Assembly (NCBI GenBank): GCA_963691775.1
Contig: OY829369.1
Coordinates: 2,046,001 to 2,110,000 of the forward strand
Length of the DNA: 64,000 nt
Reading direction: 5' to 3'
DNA from: JAZBPO01 sp963691775
GTDB lineage: Bacteria > Pseudomonadota > Gammaproteobacteria > Pseudomonadales > Azotimanducaceae
In this document: positions 52,695-61,350 of the stretch, in pieces
Position numbering within the stretch: the first letter of the stretch is position 1
Layout of the letters: each line of letters starts with the position of its first letter
Program-made: the position numbers and the translations under genes
Notes under the pieces: model-generated
Told to the model about the DNA's origin: nothing
The model's database searches: none
What the model saw: the letters and a program-made list of their open reading frames with translations, nothing else

Positions 52695-53891
52695 TCAGAG
52701 GACCTCGAAGAGGCCCGCCGCGCCCATGCCGCCGCCGACGCACATGGTGCAGACGACGTACTTTGCACCGCGGCGCTTACCTTCGATGAGGGCGTGGCCA
52801 ACCATGCGCGAACCGGACATGCCGTAGGGGTGGCCGATGGAGATCGCGCCGCCGTTCACGTTCAGCAACTCGTCAGGGATGCCGAGCGCATCGCGGCAGT
52901 AGAGCACCTGCACGGCGAATGCTTCGTTGAGTTCCCAGAGGCCTACATCGTCCATCGTGAGGCCGTTCTTCTCGAGCAGTTTCGGCACGGCGAAGACCGG
53001 ACCGATGCCCATCTCGTCTGGATTCGTGCCGGCAACGGCCATACCGCGGTAGACGCCGAGCGGCTCGAGACCGCGCGTTTCCGCGAGCTTGCGCTCCATG
53101 AGCACGCAGGCCGAAGCACCGTCGGAGAGCTGGGACGCGTTGCCCGCCGTGACGTGCTTGCCTTCCTTGATGACCTGGCCGTCCCTGAACACGGGCTGGA
53201 GGCCGGACAGGCCATCGGCCGTGGTGCCCGGACGATTGCCCTCGTCCTTCTCCAGGTTCACCTCAACCTCGTTGACCTCACCGGTTTCCTTGTTCTGGAG
53301 CTTCATGACCGACGGCAGCGGGACGATCTCGTCGTCGAAGGCGCCCGCCTGCTGAGCCGCCGCGGTACGCGCCTGCGACTGTGCCGCGTAGGCATCCTGC
53401 GCCTCACGGCTGACGCCGTAGCGCTCACCGACGATCTCGGCAGTCTCGATCATGGCCATGTACAGCGACGGCTTGTCGGCGAGGATCTGCGGATCCGGAG
53501 CCACGAACATGCCTCCGGTCTGGTTCATCGAGATCGACTCGACGCCGCCACCGATGGCAACGTCCATGCCGTCGGCGATGATCTGCTTGGCGGCCGTAGC
53601 GATGGCCATCATGCCGGAGGCGCACTGGCGGTCGATGGATTGGCCGGCCACCGAATCGGGCAGGCCTGCGCGAATGATCGACTGGCGTGCGACGTTCTGG
53701 AACGCGGTGCCCATCTGGATCGCCGCGCCCATGATCACGTCCTCGACCTCGGCCGGATCCACCTTCGCGCGCTCGACGGCATGCTTGATGGCGTGCGCGC
53801 CCATGGCCTGGGCGGTGGTGTTGTTGAAGGCGCCCCGATAGGCCTTGCCGATCGGTGTACGGGCGGTGGAGACGATGACGGCTTCGCGCAT
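52695..53891 (-). CDS. Thiolase, acetyl-CoA C-acyltransferase family
   Basis: 398 residues. The nucleophile Cys90 lies in SIDRQCASGMMAIA; GGAISIGHPYGMSGSRMVGH holds the conserved His, and CTMCVGGGMGAAGLFE near the C-terminus holds the second catalytic Cys. KSVIVSTARTP-type start is present as MREAVIVSTARTPIGKAYRG. It cleaves or forms 3-ketoacyl-CoA; biosynthetic and degradative types cannot be separated by eye. GAGGAAGCC before ATG supports the start. The GNAT remnant follows. It may complete beta-oxidation together with the acyl-CoA genes at 28-39 kb, though it is 13 kb away. Confidence 0.94.
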   Translation of the reverse strand: MREAVIVSTARTPIGKAYRGAFNNTTAQAMGAHAIKHAVERAKVDPAEVEDVIMGAAIQMGTAFQNVARQSIIRAGLPDSVAGQSIDRQCASGMMAIATAAKQIIADGMDVAIGGGVESISMNQTGGMFVAPDPQILADKPSLYMAMIETAEIVGERYGVSREAQDAYAAQSQARTAAAQQAGAFDDEIVPLPSVMKLQNKETGEVNEVEVNLEKDEGNRPGTTADGLSGLQPVFRDGQVIKEGKHVTAGNASQLSDGASACVLMERKLAETRGLEPLGVYRGMAVAGTNPDEMGIGPVFAVPKLLEKNGLTMDDVGLWELNEAFAVQVLYCRDALGIPDELLNVNGGAISIGHPYGMSGSRMVGHALIEGKRRGAKYVVCTMCVGGGMGAAGLFEVL

Positions 53892-54067
53892 GGCTTCCTC
53901 GCGTCTGGGGAAATTGGGTGCGGACGCCGAGCGCCCGCCCTGGCCACGGCCGGATGCGGCCGCAGGCCCAGTGTACGGACCACGGTCTGGCGCGTCTCGC
54001 AGCGCTGCCGCGAGGTTGTTACAAGCTCAGCGCGCTCTCACAGTAGGCGCGAGAGGGAGAATCAACG

Positions 54068-55528
54068 ATGGCACGACGTCCGAACATCCTGCTGTTCATG
54101 CCGGATCAGCTCCGCGCCGACGCACTCGGCTGCTTCGGCAATTCTCTGGCGCAGACGCCGAACGTAGACCGGCTCGCGGCGCGCGGGGTCCGCTTCACCG
54201 ACGCCTGGGTGAACCACCCGGTGTGCTCGCCCTCACGCGTCAGCCTCATGACCGGCTGGTACCCGCACGTACGCGGCCACCGCACGCTCACGCACCTGGT
54301 GCAGGGCCATGAACCCAATCTCCTCGCGCAGATGCGCGCCGCCGACTACACGGTCGCGTTTGCAGGCGCCCGCGGCGACGTGTTCGCCCCGGGGGTAATG
54401 GAAGCGAGCACTGACTTCTGCGGCTGGACCGTCAAGCCCGATCGCGCGCAGATGGGCATGGGCCCGCAGTTCCCGGAGGACTCGCCGCTCTATCACGCCT
54501 TCTTCCACGGCCGCAGGCCGGGCGAGCAGTGGCTCGACTTCGACGAGGCGGTCACGCGCACGGCCCTAGAATTTCTTGCAGCGGCGCCGTCCGATCCATG
54601 GTTCCTGTGGATGCCGATGATCTTTCCGCACCTGCCCTTCGAGGTTGAAGGCGAGTGGCTGGACCGCTTCCACGCGGACGCCATGCCCGCGCCGCGCCCG
54701 CCCGCAGACGGCAAACCGGCGTTTCATCGCGCGCTCCACGCGCGCGCGCACCTAGGGGAGCTCTCCCTCCCGGAGTGGCAGGAGATCATCCGCACGTACT
54801 ACGCCATGACGACACGCGTGGATGCGCAGCTCGGGCGAGTAATGGCGGCGCTGGAGCGCTCGGGGCAGATCGAGAATACGCTTGTCATCTTCCTTTCCGA
54901 TCACGGCGAATATCTCGGCGATTTCGGTCTGGTCGAGAAGTGGCCCGCAGGGATGGAACCGTGCCTGACGCGCAATCCGCTCATCATGGCCGGCGCGGGC
55001 GTCGCCGAGGGACGGACCTGCGATGCGCTTGTGGAAATGATCGATCTGCTGCCGACCTGCCTCGATCTCGCCGGCACGGCAGCCGCGCACACGCACTTCG
55101 GCCGCTCGCTCGTTCCCCTCATGGAAGCGCCGGACACGACCTGGGCACGGGACGCCGCCTTCACGGAGGGCGGGTTTCACACGTCAGATGCCCATCTATT
55201 CGAAGAAGCGGGCGGCGAATACGCCTTGAAGGCAGGGCTGCAGAAGGCGCAGCCCAAGCTCGTGGGCAAGTGCGTGGCCATGCGCACGAAGGCCTGGACC
55301 TACGTGCACCGGCTAGAGGAAGCAGACGAGCTCTATGATCGCGCCGCCGACCCGGACGAAGCTCTGAACCTGCTCGCTGCCGAGCCCGGCGTGCACGACG
55401 CGCGCGTCGCGGAACTGCGCGCGCGCCTGCTCGACTGGCACCTGGAAACGTCGGACGTGATTCCGTGGACTGCGGATCCGCGCTTCCCGCGGATTCCGCA
55501 CGGCTTCCACGCTGCGCACGACGCCTGA
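54068..55528 (+). CDS. Sulfatase (formylglycine type)
   Basis: 486 residues. The N-terminal metal site is NILLFMPDQLRADALG, and the C-type sulfatase signature VCSPSRVSLMTGWYPH has Cys53, which would be converted to formylglycine. SDHGEYLGDFGLVEKW carries further metal ligands. No signal peptide is visible, unlike many polysaccharide sulfatases, so it may act in the cytoplasm. Members cleave sulfate esters or, in some relatives, phosphonate esters. No maturase (anSME/FGE) gene is in the window. Start is well supported by GAGAGGGAG. Substrate unknown. Confidence 0.92.
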   Translation: MARRPNILLFMPDQLRADALGCFGNSLAQTPNVDRLAARGVRFTDAWVNHPVCSPSRVSLMTGWYPHVRGHRTLTHLVQGHEPNLLAQMRAADYTVAFAGARGDVFAPGVMEASTDFCGWTVKPDRAQMGMGPQFPEDSPLYHAFFHGRRPGEQWLDFDEAVTRTALEFLAAAPSDPWFLWMPMIFPHLPFEVEGEWLDRFHADAMPAPRPPADGKPAFHRALHARAHLGELSLPEWQEIIRTYYAMTTRVDAQLGRVMAALERSGQIENTLVIFLSDHGEYLGDFGLVEKWPAGMEPCLTRNPLIMAGAGVAEGRTCDALVEMIDLLPTCLDLAGTAAAHTHFGRSLVPLMEAPDTTWARDAAFTEGGFHTSDAHLFEEAGGEYALKAGLQKAQPKLVGKCVAMRTKAWTYVHRLEEADELYDRAADPDEALNLLAAEPGVHDARVAELRARLLDWHLETSDVIPWTADPRFPRIPHGFHAAHDA

Positions 55529-55544
55529 GCGCCGCGCCCGGCAC

Positions 55545-56846
55545 TCAATCCACAAGCGCGGCGTTGGTCATGGACCGGAGCTGATTGCGGAACGGCCACG
55601 GCGAACCCATGAGCTGGATCATGCCGACGACGGCGATGTCCTCGACCGGATCGATCCAGAAGATCGTGCCGGCCGCACCGCCCCAGCTGAACTCGCCCTC
55701 GGAGGCGAGCACGCCCAATTGCTGCGGGCTGGTGATGATGCCGAAGCCGAGACCGAACCCGAAGCCCCCGGGGTAGCGCGTGCCGAGCTGTACCGTCGGC
55801 GCCTCGCCCGAGCCGGCTGCCGGCATGACAAGGTGATCGGACGCCATGAACTCCACCGTCTTCCGGCCGAGCAGGCGCACCCCATCCAGTTCGCCGCCGC
55901 CGCGCAGCATCTCCGCAAAACGCTGATAGTCGCGGATCGTCGAGAAGAGGCCCTCGCCGCCCGCAGGGAAGCCCATTCCGTCGGCGCTGACGTGAAGCGG
56001 CCCCTCGTCGATCGGCACGAGCACGCCGCGCTCCGCGCTCCAGACGTGATTGCGCACGAGGCGATCACGCTTGTTCTCGGGCACGCGGAAGAAGGTGTCG
56101 CGCATATCGAGCGGCTTGAAGATGCGCTCGGCGAAGAACTGCTCGAGCGGCACGCCGGCCGCGCGTTCCACGAGCGCCCCGAGCAGCGCGGAGGCAAGGC
56201 TGTAGCGCCACTGCTCTCCGGGATGGTCGACGAGCGGAATGCCCGCCATCTTCGCAACGAAGCTGTCCATGTCCGGCGACGCGAATACGTTCGCCCTGCG
56301 AATCATCTGGTCGACGGGATGGGGCGTGAACACATAACCCACCCCGGCGGTGTGCGTGAGCAATTGCGCAATCGTCGGCATGGACGCTGCGTCGACGGTA
56401 CCGTCCTCTCCGTAGACCTGAGCACCCTCGAACTCGGGGAGAAAGCGAGTGATCGGATCCGTGAGCTGGAACACGCCCTCCTCGTAGAGCATGAGCGCTG
56501 CCACCGAGGTGATCGGCTTCGTCATCGAATAGATGCGCCAGATCGCGTCCTCGGGCAGCGCGCGATCGTCGTCCGCCCCCATGGTGCCACTGCGGAAGCG
56601 ATGCGCTTCCAGGCCGCCCCGGTCGATGCGGACCTGGATGCCCGCGAGACGACCGGAATCGACATAGTCCTGGAGCAGGGCGTCGATCCGCGCGAGGCGC
56701 TCAGCCGAAAAGCCGACCGCCTCGGGCGCCGTACGCGGCACCTCGGCGGCGAGCGCCGCTACGGAGAACGTCGCGGACGCGACCGCAAAGGCAGTTGCCG
56801 CGAGCAGACGGCCCGCGGCGCGCCGAACGAGGTGCCGCGCGATCAC
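55545..56846 (-). CDS. Exported serine hydrolase, class C beta-lactamase/esterase family
   Basis: 433 residues. A signal peptide (LLAATAFAVASATFSVAALAA) precedes the fold. The nucleophile Ser107 and Lys110 lie in IYSMTKPITSVAALML, and Tyr in GEQWRYSLASALLG serves as the YxN-type second motif. The family includes beta-lactamase-like esterases, D-aminopeptidases and transesterases such as LovD; real beta-lactamase activity is unlikely from sequence alone. GTG 56846 overlaps the stop of the upstream saccharopine dehydrogenase-like gene (GTGA), so the pair is coupled. Confidence 0.88.
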   Translation of the reverse strand: MIARHLVRRAAGRLLAATAFAVASATFSVAALAAEVPRTAPEAVGFSAERLARIDALLQDYVDSGRLAGIQVRIDRGGLEAHRFRSGTMGADDDRALPEDAIWRIYSMTKPITSVAALMLYEEGVFQLTDPITRFLPEFEGAQVYGEDGTVDAASMPTIAQLLTHTAGVGYVFTPHPVDQMIRRANVFASPDMDSFVAKMAGIPLVDHPGEQWRYSLASALLGALVERAAGVPLEQFFAERIFKPLDMRDTFFRVPENKRDRLVRNHVWSAERGVLVPIDEGPLHVSADGMGFPAGGEGLFSTIRDYQRFAEMLRGGGELDGVRLLGRKTVEFMASDHLVMPAAGSGEAPTVQLGTRYPGGFGFGLGFGIITSPQQLGVLASEGEFSWGGAAGTIFWIDPVEDIAVVGMIQLMGSPWPFRNQLRSMTNAALVD

Positions 56847-58021
56847 GCTTCGACCTCGAAGGTGAGGCCAGCGTGGGCGCGCAGACGCTCGATGATCGCC
56901 ATGCCGTACGCAGGGGCCGGGGTATACACCCCGCCCGGCACGTCCGCGGCTTCATCGGTCAGGCAGAGCGCACATTCGGCGATCATCTTCGACGTTGAGC
57001 CATAGCCCGGGTCCATATCGCCGGTCACGCCAACCTTGAGCATCTCGCCGTTCGCGCCTTCGCCGACGACGAGGATGTCGTAGTCGCCATTTTCGCGTTC
57101 TTCCTTGGAGGGACCTTCACCCGGCTTCGGCGAATCATCCGAGGTCGCCATCATGTCCATCCCGGCGATGGCCTCGGCCATCTGCTTACCCTGCTCGCCT
57201 GCGCCCGTGATCATCATCTCGTCATAGACGAAATCCTCGCCGTAGGCGTGACCCATGAGCATGTTCGAGCGGTGAATGTTGCGCGTGTTGATCGCCGCCA
57301 TGACGAAGGGCGCGACCCAGGCGCCGATTGCCGGATCCTCGTGCACCTCGTTCCCGGACGGCTGCTCCGGCCCTTCGAAACCGGGCGTCAGCGACCACGG
57401 CGTAAGCAGCATCTGCAGAACGCTCGGGTCCTTCATGGCGGCCTCCATCGTGGCCCTGCCGGAGGCGAGCGTACCGCCCGAGAACGTGCCGTTCATGGCG
57501 CGGACGCGCCCCTTCACGCGCGGCAGCGGATGGCCGAACTTCGCCTTTGCCTGCTCCTGAAGAAAGTACACGCCCATATCGAAGGGCACGGAGTCGAAGC
57601 CGGTGGAGAAGACGATGCGCGCACCCGTCTCCTTAGCGCGCGCCTCGTGCGCATCGATGGCGTGGCGCATGAAGGGGACTTCGCCGCAGAGATCCACGTA
57701 GTCCGTGCCCGCTTCGGCGCACGCGGCGACAACCTCCGAGCCGTAGAGCTGGTATGGACCGACCGTGGTGAGCACGACGCGCGCGCGCTCCGCCATGGAC
57801 TTCACGGACGCAGGATCGGAGGCGTCTGCGACGATCAGCGGCGTATCCGCGGGGGCGCCGATCTCGTCGCGAACTGCAGCGAGCTTGTCAGCGCTGCGCC
57901 CGGCCATCGCCCAGCTCGCCGTCAGACCCGCTGCGCAGCGCGCCGTCAGGTATTCCGCCACGAGGCGGCCCGTGTAGCCGGTGGCACCGTAAACCACCAC
58001 ATCGAATTCGCGTTCGGACAT
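56843..58021 (-). CDS. Saccharopine dehydrogenase-like NAD(P)-binding protein
   Basis: 392 residues. The N-terminal Rossmann motif DVVVYGATGYTGRLVAEYLTA and the segment RVVLTTVGPYQLYGSEVVAAC, followed by GTDYVDLCGEVPFMRHAIDAH, match the saccharopine dehydrogenase-like group that includes trans-acting enoyl reductases and human SCCPDH. No role in lysine metabolism is implied; relatives act with polyketide or lipid enzymes. It is translated just before the coupled serine hydrolase. Substrate unknown. Confidence 0.88.
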   Translation of the reverse strand: MSEREFDVVVYGATGYTGRLVAEYLTARCAAGLTASWAMAGRSADKLAAVRDEIGAPADTPLIVADASDPASVKSMAERARVVLTTVGPYQLYGSEVVAACAEAGTDYVDLCGEVPFMRHAIDAHEARAKETGARIVFSTGFDSVPFDMGVYFLQEQAKAKFGHPLPRVKGRVRAMNGTFSGGTLASGRATMEAAMKDPSVLQMLLTPWSLTPGFEGPEQPSGNEVHEDPAIGAWVAPFVMAAINTRNIHRSNMLMGHAYGEDFVYDEMMITGAGEQGKQMAEAIAGMDMMATSDDSPKPGEGPSKEERENGDYDILVVGEGANGEMLKVGVTGDMDPGYGSTSKMIAECALCLTDEAADVPGGVYTPAPAYGMAIIERLRAHAGLTFEVEA

Positions 58022-58399
58022 TCGCTAGAGACCCTTGCGTGCGTGAAGAGGACGCGCACTTTCGCGCGCGCCGCGGCGACGCGCAACGCGCAGCGGCGCA
58101 CGCCACAGACCGAGCAGCCGGGAGCGGCAGGGCCCGTCTCTGCGCCCGGGAGGCAATGGGCGCTTGCCGCGAGGAGAAACCTGCGCGCGCCAGACCACAT
58201 CAGGGCCGCCGAAGTTCTGAGGCTGCACCCTGGTGCCATGCACCCCCTTCGGCTCTGGCGTGGTAGCGTGGCCGCACACCCGTCATGCGCCCGCTAGCCA
58301 CATCGGGAACGGGCGCACCGCCCATGATTCACGAGCCAAGCCGCCCAGGCAGGAAGCCGGGGCCAAGGGCGCAGGGGCGCCGCGAAGGAGCAACCAAGG
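58022..58399. other. Divergent intergenic region without recognised features
   Basis: These 378 bases between the start of the saccharopine dehydrogenase-like gene and the STAS-like gene contain no protein-like frame I can recognise. Promoters for both directions are expected here but no convincing -35/-10 pair was found. Confidence 0.4.
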
Positions 58400-58810
58400 A
58401 TGGATGCCGATCTGGAGTTCAAACTCGATCCCGAACGCGTGTTCATACGCTTCCCCCGCGTCGTCACGACGTCGGCGCTCATGCAGCCAGCGCGCAAGGC
58501 GCAGCGCCATCGCGATCGCTACAACAACGTAGACACGCTGCTCGACCTGTCAGACGTCGAACACTTCCGAATCTCGGCCGAAGATCTGCGCCTGAGCGCA
58601 GGTCGGCATGCGGCCTGGGATCGCACGCACCCGAATGCCCGCGCTCGCGTTGCCATCGTAGCGAACTCACCATTGACCTTCGGCCTTGCCCGTCAGTTCC
58701 AGTCGCGCCGTACTTCGGACACGACCGAAGTCGAGATCTTCGGTCGCCGGCAGGATGCAGAAGCCTGGCTGGACAAAGGGCGCGTCAAGGCGCCCGCGGA
58801 AGCAAGCTGA
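58400..58810 (+). CDS. STAS/SpoIIAA-like hypothetical protein
   Basis: 136 residues. EFKLDPERVFIRFPRVVTTSAL, then NVDTLLDLSDVEHFRISAED, ARVAIVANSPLTFGLARQFQ and VEIFGRRQDAEAWL form the alternating strands and helices of the SpoIIAA-like STAS fold (DUF3478 family), with the terminal eif...e.a..WL motif. Such small proteins have no established biochemical role but can be anti-anti-sigma-like or lipid-binding. No sigma factor or kinase lies nearby. AAGGAG lies nine bases before ATG. It is convergent with the epimerase gene. Confidence 0.65.
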   Translation: MDADLEFKLDPERVFIRFPRVVTTSALMQPARKAQRHRDRYNNVDTLLDLSDVEHFRISAEDLRLSAGRHAAWDRTHPNARARVAIVANSPLTFGLARQFQSRRTSDTTEVEIFGRRQDAEAWLDKGRVKAPAEAS

Positions 58811-58813
58811 GCG

Positions 58814-59797
58814 TCAATCGACAGGGAAGGGTCCGTCTGCGAAGACCTTTTCGTGATAGCCCTTGCGACCGATCTCGACCGCGAGCGGCGAACGCCACTC
58901 ACCCGTTTCCGCCACCCGCGCGAGCGTCGACGCGAAGTCGTGCCTCGGCGCCCATCCGAGCCGCGCGCGAGCGTGGGCGTTGTCGTACACCCGGTCGAAG
59001 TCGGGCGTGATCGTCCAACCAAGCTCGGCAAGCATCGCCGGTGCATCGGGTACGCGGCGCGCCAACACGTCCGCCGCACGGCCGCGAAGATCGGCGACGT
59101 CCTCGGGCAGAAAGGGCGTTGTCGCCGTGATGATGAAGCGATCGAAGCCGAGCTCCGGCGCTTTCGCCTTGGCAAGGCGCACGGCGTCGACGATGTCCTC
59201 GATGTCCGCCCGTCGATTGAGAAACTCGACGGTCTTGAGATTCGTGTCCTCGAGTGCAGCGCGCCGATTCTCGTCATCATCTATTTCGGGGAAGAAGCGG
59301 GAGGTGCGCAGGATCAGGATGGGTAATCCGTCGCGGATGTGCACGAGGGAGCAGATCTCCTCCGCAGCGGTCTTGGTGACGCCGTAGATATTGCGCGAAA
59401 CCGGGCGCAGATCTTCAGTGACCCACACTGCGGGGACGTCCGGGCCGGGCCGCATGGCGCGGCCGAACATGCTCGTCGTGCTGACGAAGACGAACGCGCC
59501 GACGTTCGCGTTGACGGCCGCCTCGAGCAGCGTGAGCGTGCCGGAGATGTTCGCGTCCACGAACTGCTGCCTGCTATGGGTCACCACGTGCGGCTTGTGC
59601 AGCGTCGCGGCGTGCAGCACCGAACGCGCTCCGGCAAGGACGTCCCGGGCAAAGTCGACATCCTCGATCCGACCCACCCGATCCGTGCACGGTCCCGGAC
59701 GCATGTCGACGCCGACTACCGCCTCACCGTCCGCGCGCAGGGTCCGCACCAGCGCTTCCCCGAGATGCCCCGTACTCCCGGTGACGACGGTGGTCAC
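58814..59797 (-). CDS. NAD-dependent epimerase/dehydratase (SDR extended type)
   Basis: 327 residues of the extended short-chain dehydrogenase family. TTVVTGSTGHLGEALVRTL is the NAD(P)-binding glycine motif and the active site is SRNIYGVTKTAAEEI, with YxxxK. Ser/Thr lies in FVFVSTTSMFG. Such enzymes epimerise or reduce nucleotide sugars or other small molecules. GTG 59797 overlaps the stop of the TauD-family gene (GTGA), so the two are coupled. The substrate is not assignable. Confidence 0.88.
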   Translation of the reverse strand: MTTVVTGSTGHLGEALVRTLRADGEAVVGVDMRPGPCTDRVGRIEDVDFARDVLAGARSVLHAATLHKPHVVTHSRQQFVDANISGTLTLLEAAVNANVGAFVFVSTTSMFGRAMRPGPDVPAVWVTEDLRPVSRNIYGVTKTAAEEICSLVHIRDGLPILILRTSRFFPEIDDDENRRAALEDTNLKTVEFLNRRADIEDIVDAVRLAKAKAPELGFDRFIITATTPFLPEDVADLRGRAADVLARRVPDAPAMLAELGWTITPDFDRVYDNAHARARLGWAPRHDFASTLARVAETGEWRSPLAVEIGRKGYHEKVFADGPFPVD

Positions 59798-60633
59798 GCA
59801 GCGATGCCGAGCGCAGCCTTCGGCGTGTCTCCCTCGATTGTCACCCGGTGCATCCGGCGATGCGCCGGGAAGTAGTCGTTGACGGGCTTGTGCTGCGTCG
59901 AGCGGTTGTCCCAGATCGCAAGGGTCTGCGGCGCCCAGCGCAAACGCACCGTGAATTCCGGTTCGGTCAGATGTGCATAGAGCATCTGGAGAATCGCGCG
60001 CGATTCGCGCGCGGTCATGTCCTTGATATGCGTGGTGAAGAGGCTGTTCACGTACAGCGCTTGCTGCCCGCTGACGGGATGCAGAGCAACGACGGGATGT
60101 TCCACCGGCGGATTCGCTGCGACGGCATCGGCCAAACGCTCAGCCCCCCCTGGCTCCTCGAGTGACTCGCGGAAGCCCTGGCGGAAGTCGTGAACGGCAA
60201 CTCGATCCGCAAGCAGCGCGCGCATGGGCTCAGACAGCGCATCCCAGGCGGCGGTCGAACTCGCATAGAGGGTGTCACCGCCGCTCGGCGGCAGCACCTG
60301 CGCGTGCAGCATGGTGATCTTCGGGGGCGCTGAGCGGAACGTCATGTCCGTGTGCCACATCTCGATCTTGGTCGGCTTCTCAGGCGTGCTCTCGAGGATC
60401 GTCACGCCGGGCGCGCCGGGCACAGTGTCGTAGGCCGGGTGCGTCTGGATCGTCCCCAGCCGCGCTGCGAACGCGCTCTGCTGCGCAGCCGTGATCGCAC
60501 AGTCGCGGAACACCAGCAGTCCACGGCGCGCAAGCGCCAGCTCGAGATCGGCGAGCGCATCGCCTTCCAGCGACGCCACGTCGACGCCATGGACCTCGGA
60601 GCCGATGGCCGGCGTCAGGTCGATGAGTTCCAT
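59794..60633 (-). CDS. TauD-family Fe(II)/2-oxoglutarate dioxygenase
   Basis: 279 residues. The metal ligands His94 and Asp96 lie in MWHTDMTFRSAPPK, the distal His262 in RRMHRVTIEGDTP, and the Arg near it would bind 2-oxoglutarate. AVLDNRsTqH is represented by IWDNRSTQHKPVNDYF. TauD releases sulfite from taurine, and relatives act on sulfonates, sulfates, herbicides or other small acids. ATG 60633 has GGGGGAG six bases upstream, and the longer open frame before it is not TauD-like. No sulfonate ABC transporter is adjacent, so taurine itself is not assured. Confidence 0.9.
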   Translation of the reverse strand: MELIDLTPAIGSEVHGVDVASLEGDALADLELALARRGLLVFRDCAITAAQQSAFAARLGTIQTHPAYDTVPGAPGVTILESTPEKPTKIEMWHTDMTFRSAPPKITMLHAQVLPPSGGDTLYASSTAAWDALSEPMRALLADRVAVHDFRQGFRESLEEPGGAERLADAVAANPPVEHPVVALHPVSGQQALYVNSLFTTHIKDMTARESRAILQMLYAHLTEPEFTVRLRWAPQTLAIWDNRSTQHKPVNDYFPAHRRMHRVTIEGDTPKAALGIAA

Positions 60634-60696
60634 GGCGCGCTCCCCCGGAAGACGTTTAACCCGCCGGATTGTAGTCTCTCGCCGCCGCGACGCGAG

Positions 60697-61350
60697 ATGG
60701 ATTCGATGACCGGAGAAGCGAAAGGACATGCAGGCCGCGAGGGCGTGATCCGCTTCCGCTACACGCTCGATGCGCCGCGCCCGGCGCAGGCGCTGGCGGG
60801 CCTGCGCGCGGCACACGCGCGCGGTCTCGCCGAAGGCTGGCTCGGTCGCGACCCGGCACGCTACGAAGGCCTCGCCTACGGCAATCTGAGTGAGCGCGCG
60901 GGCACCGCCACCGACAACGGATTCTGGGTCACGGCGTCACAGCGCATCGATCAGGCGACGCTCGACGAGAGCGAGATGGTCTTCGTGGCAGCCGTAGACG
61001 ATGGCGCGGTGACCGCGTTCGGTTTGCGGCCTCCGTCCTCGGAGACGCTCACGCATGCGGCCGTACATGCCCATGCCCCTGCCGGGCCGCTCGCTGTGCT
61101 CCATGGCCACGCGCCCGCGCTCTGGGCTGCATACGAACGGCTCGACTGGATGACCACACCCCCGCACGCCGCCAACGGCACCCGGGCCATCGCCCGTGCG
61201 GTAGCCGATTGCGTGCGCGCCGCTCCAGCAGGCGGCGCGCTCGCGATGCTCGGCCATCTGGACGGCATCCTCATCTGGGGACCCGACTTCCCCGACGTAC
61301 TTGAGCGACTGACGATCGCGCAAGGCGCGCTCGCGGAGAATCGACCATGA
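60697..61350 (+). CDS. Class II aldolase/adducin family protein (Ald2- or MtnB-like)
   Basis: 217 residues. GLAYGNLSERAG is the phosphate-binding region; Glu in PSSETLTHAAVHAH is the catalytic acid position, and zinc ligands are His-x-His in VLHGHAPALW and the later His in MLGHLDGILIW. The family includes methylthioribulose-1-phosphate dehydratase (MtnB), fuculose-1-phosphate aldolase and the Ald2 aldolase of the DHAP shunt, which splits 5-methylthioribulose-1-phosphate. It is coupled by ATGA to mtnA, whose product would be its substrate. Start is ATG 60697 or 60706. Confidence 0.8.
   Translation: MDSMTGEAKGHAGREGVIRFRYTLDAPRPAQALAGLRAAHARGLAEGWLGRDPARYEGLAYGNLSERAGTATDNGFWVTASQRIDQATLDESEMVFVAAVDDGAVTAFGLRPPSSETLTHAAVHAHAPAGPLAVLHGHAPALWAAYERLDWMTTPPHAANGTRAIARAVADCVRAAPAGGALAMLGHLDGILIWGPDFPDVLERLTIAQGALAENRP

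Noticed and set aside
51810..54167. A 785-codon plus-strand open frame running over the GNAT remnant and the thiolase
   Set aside because: It overlaps the channel gene, the GNAT frames and a complete thiolase; it has no recognisable domain.
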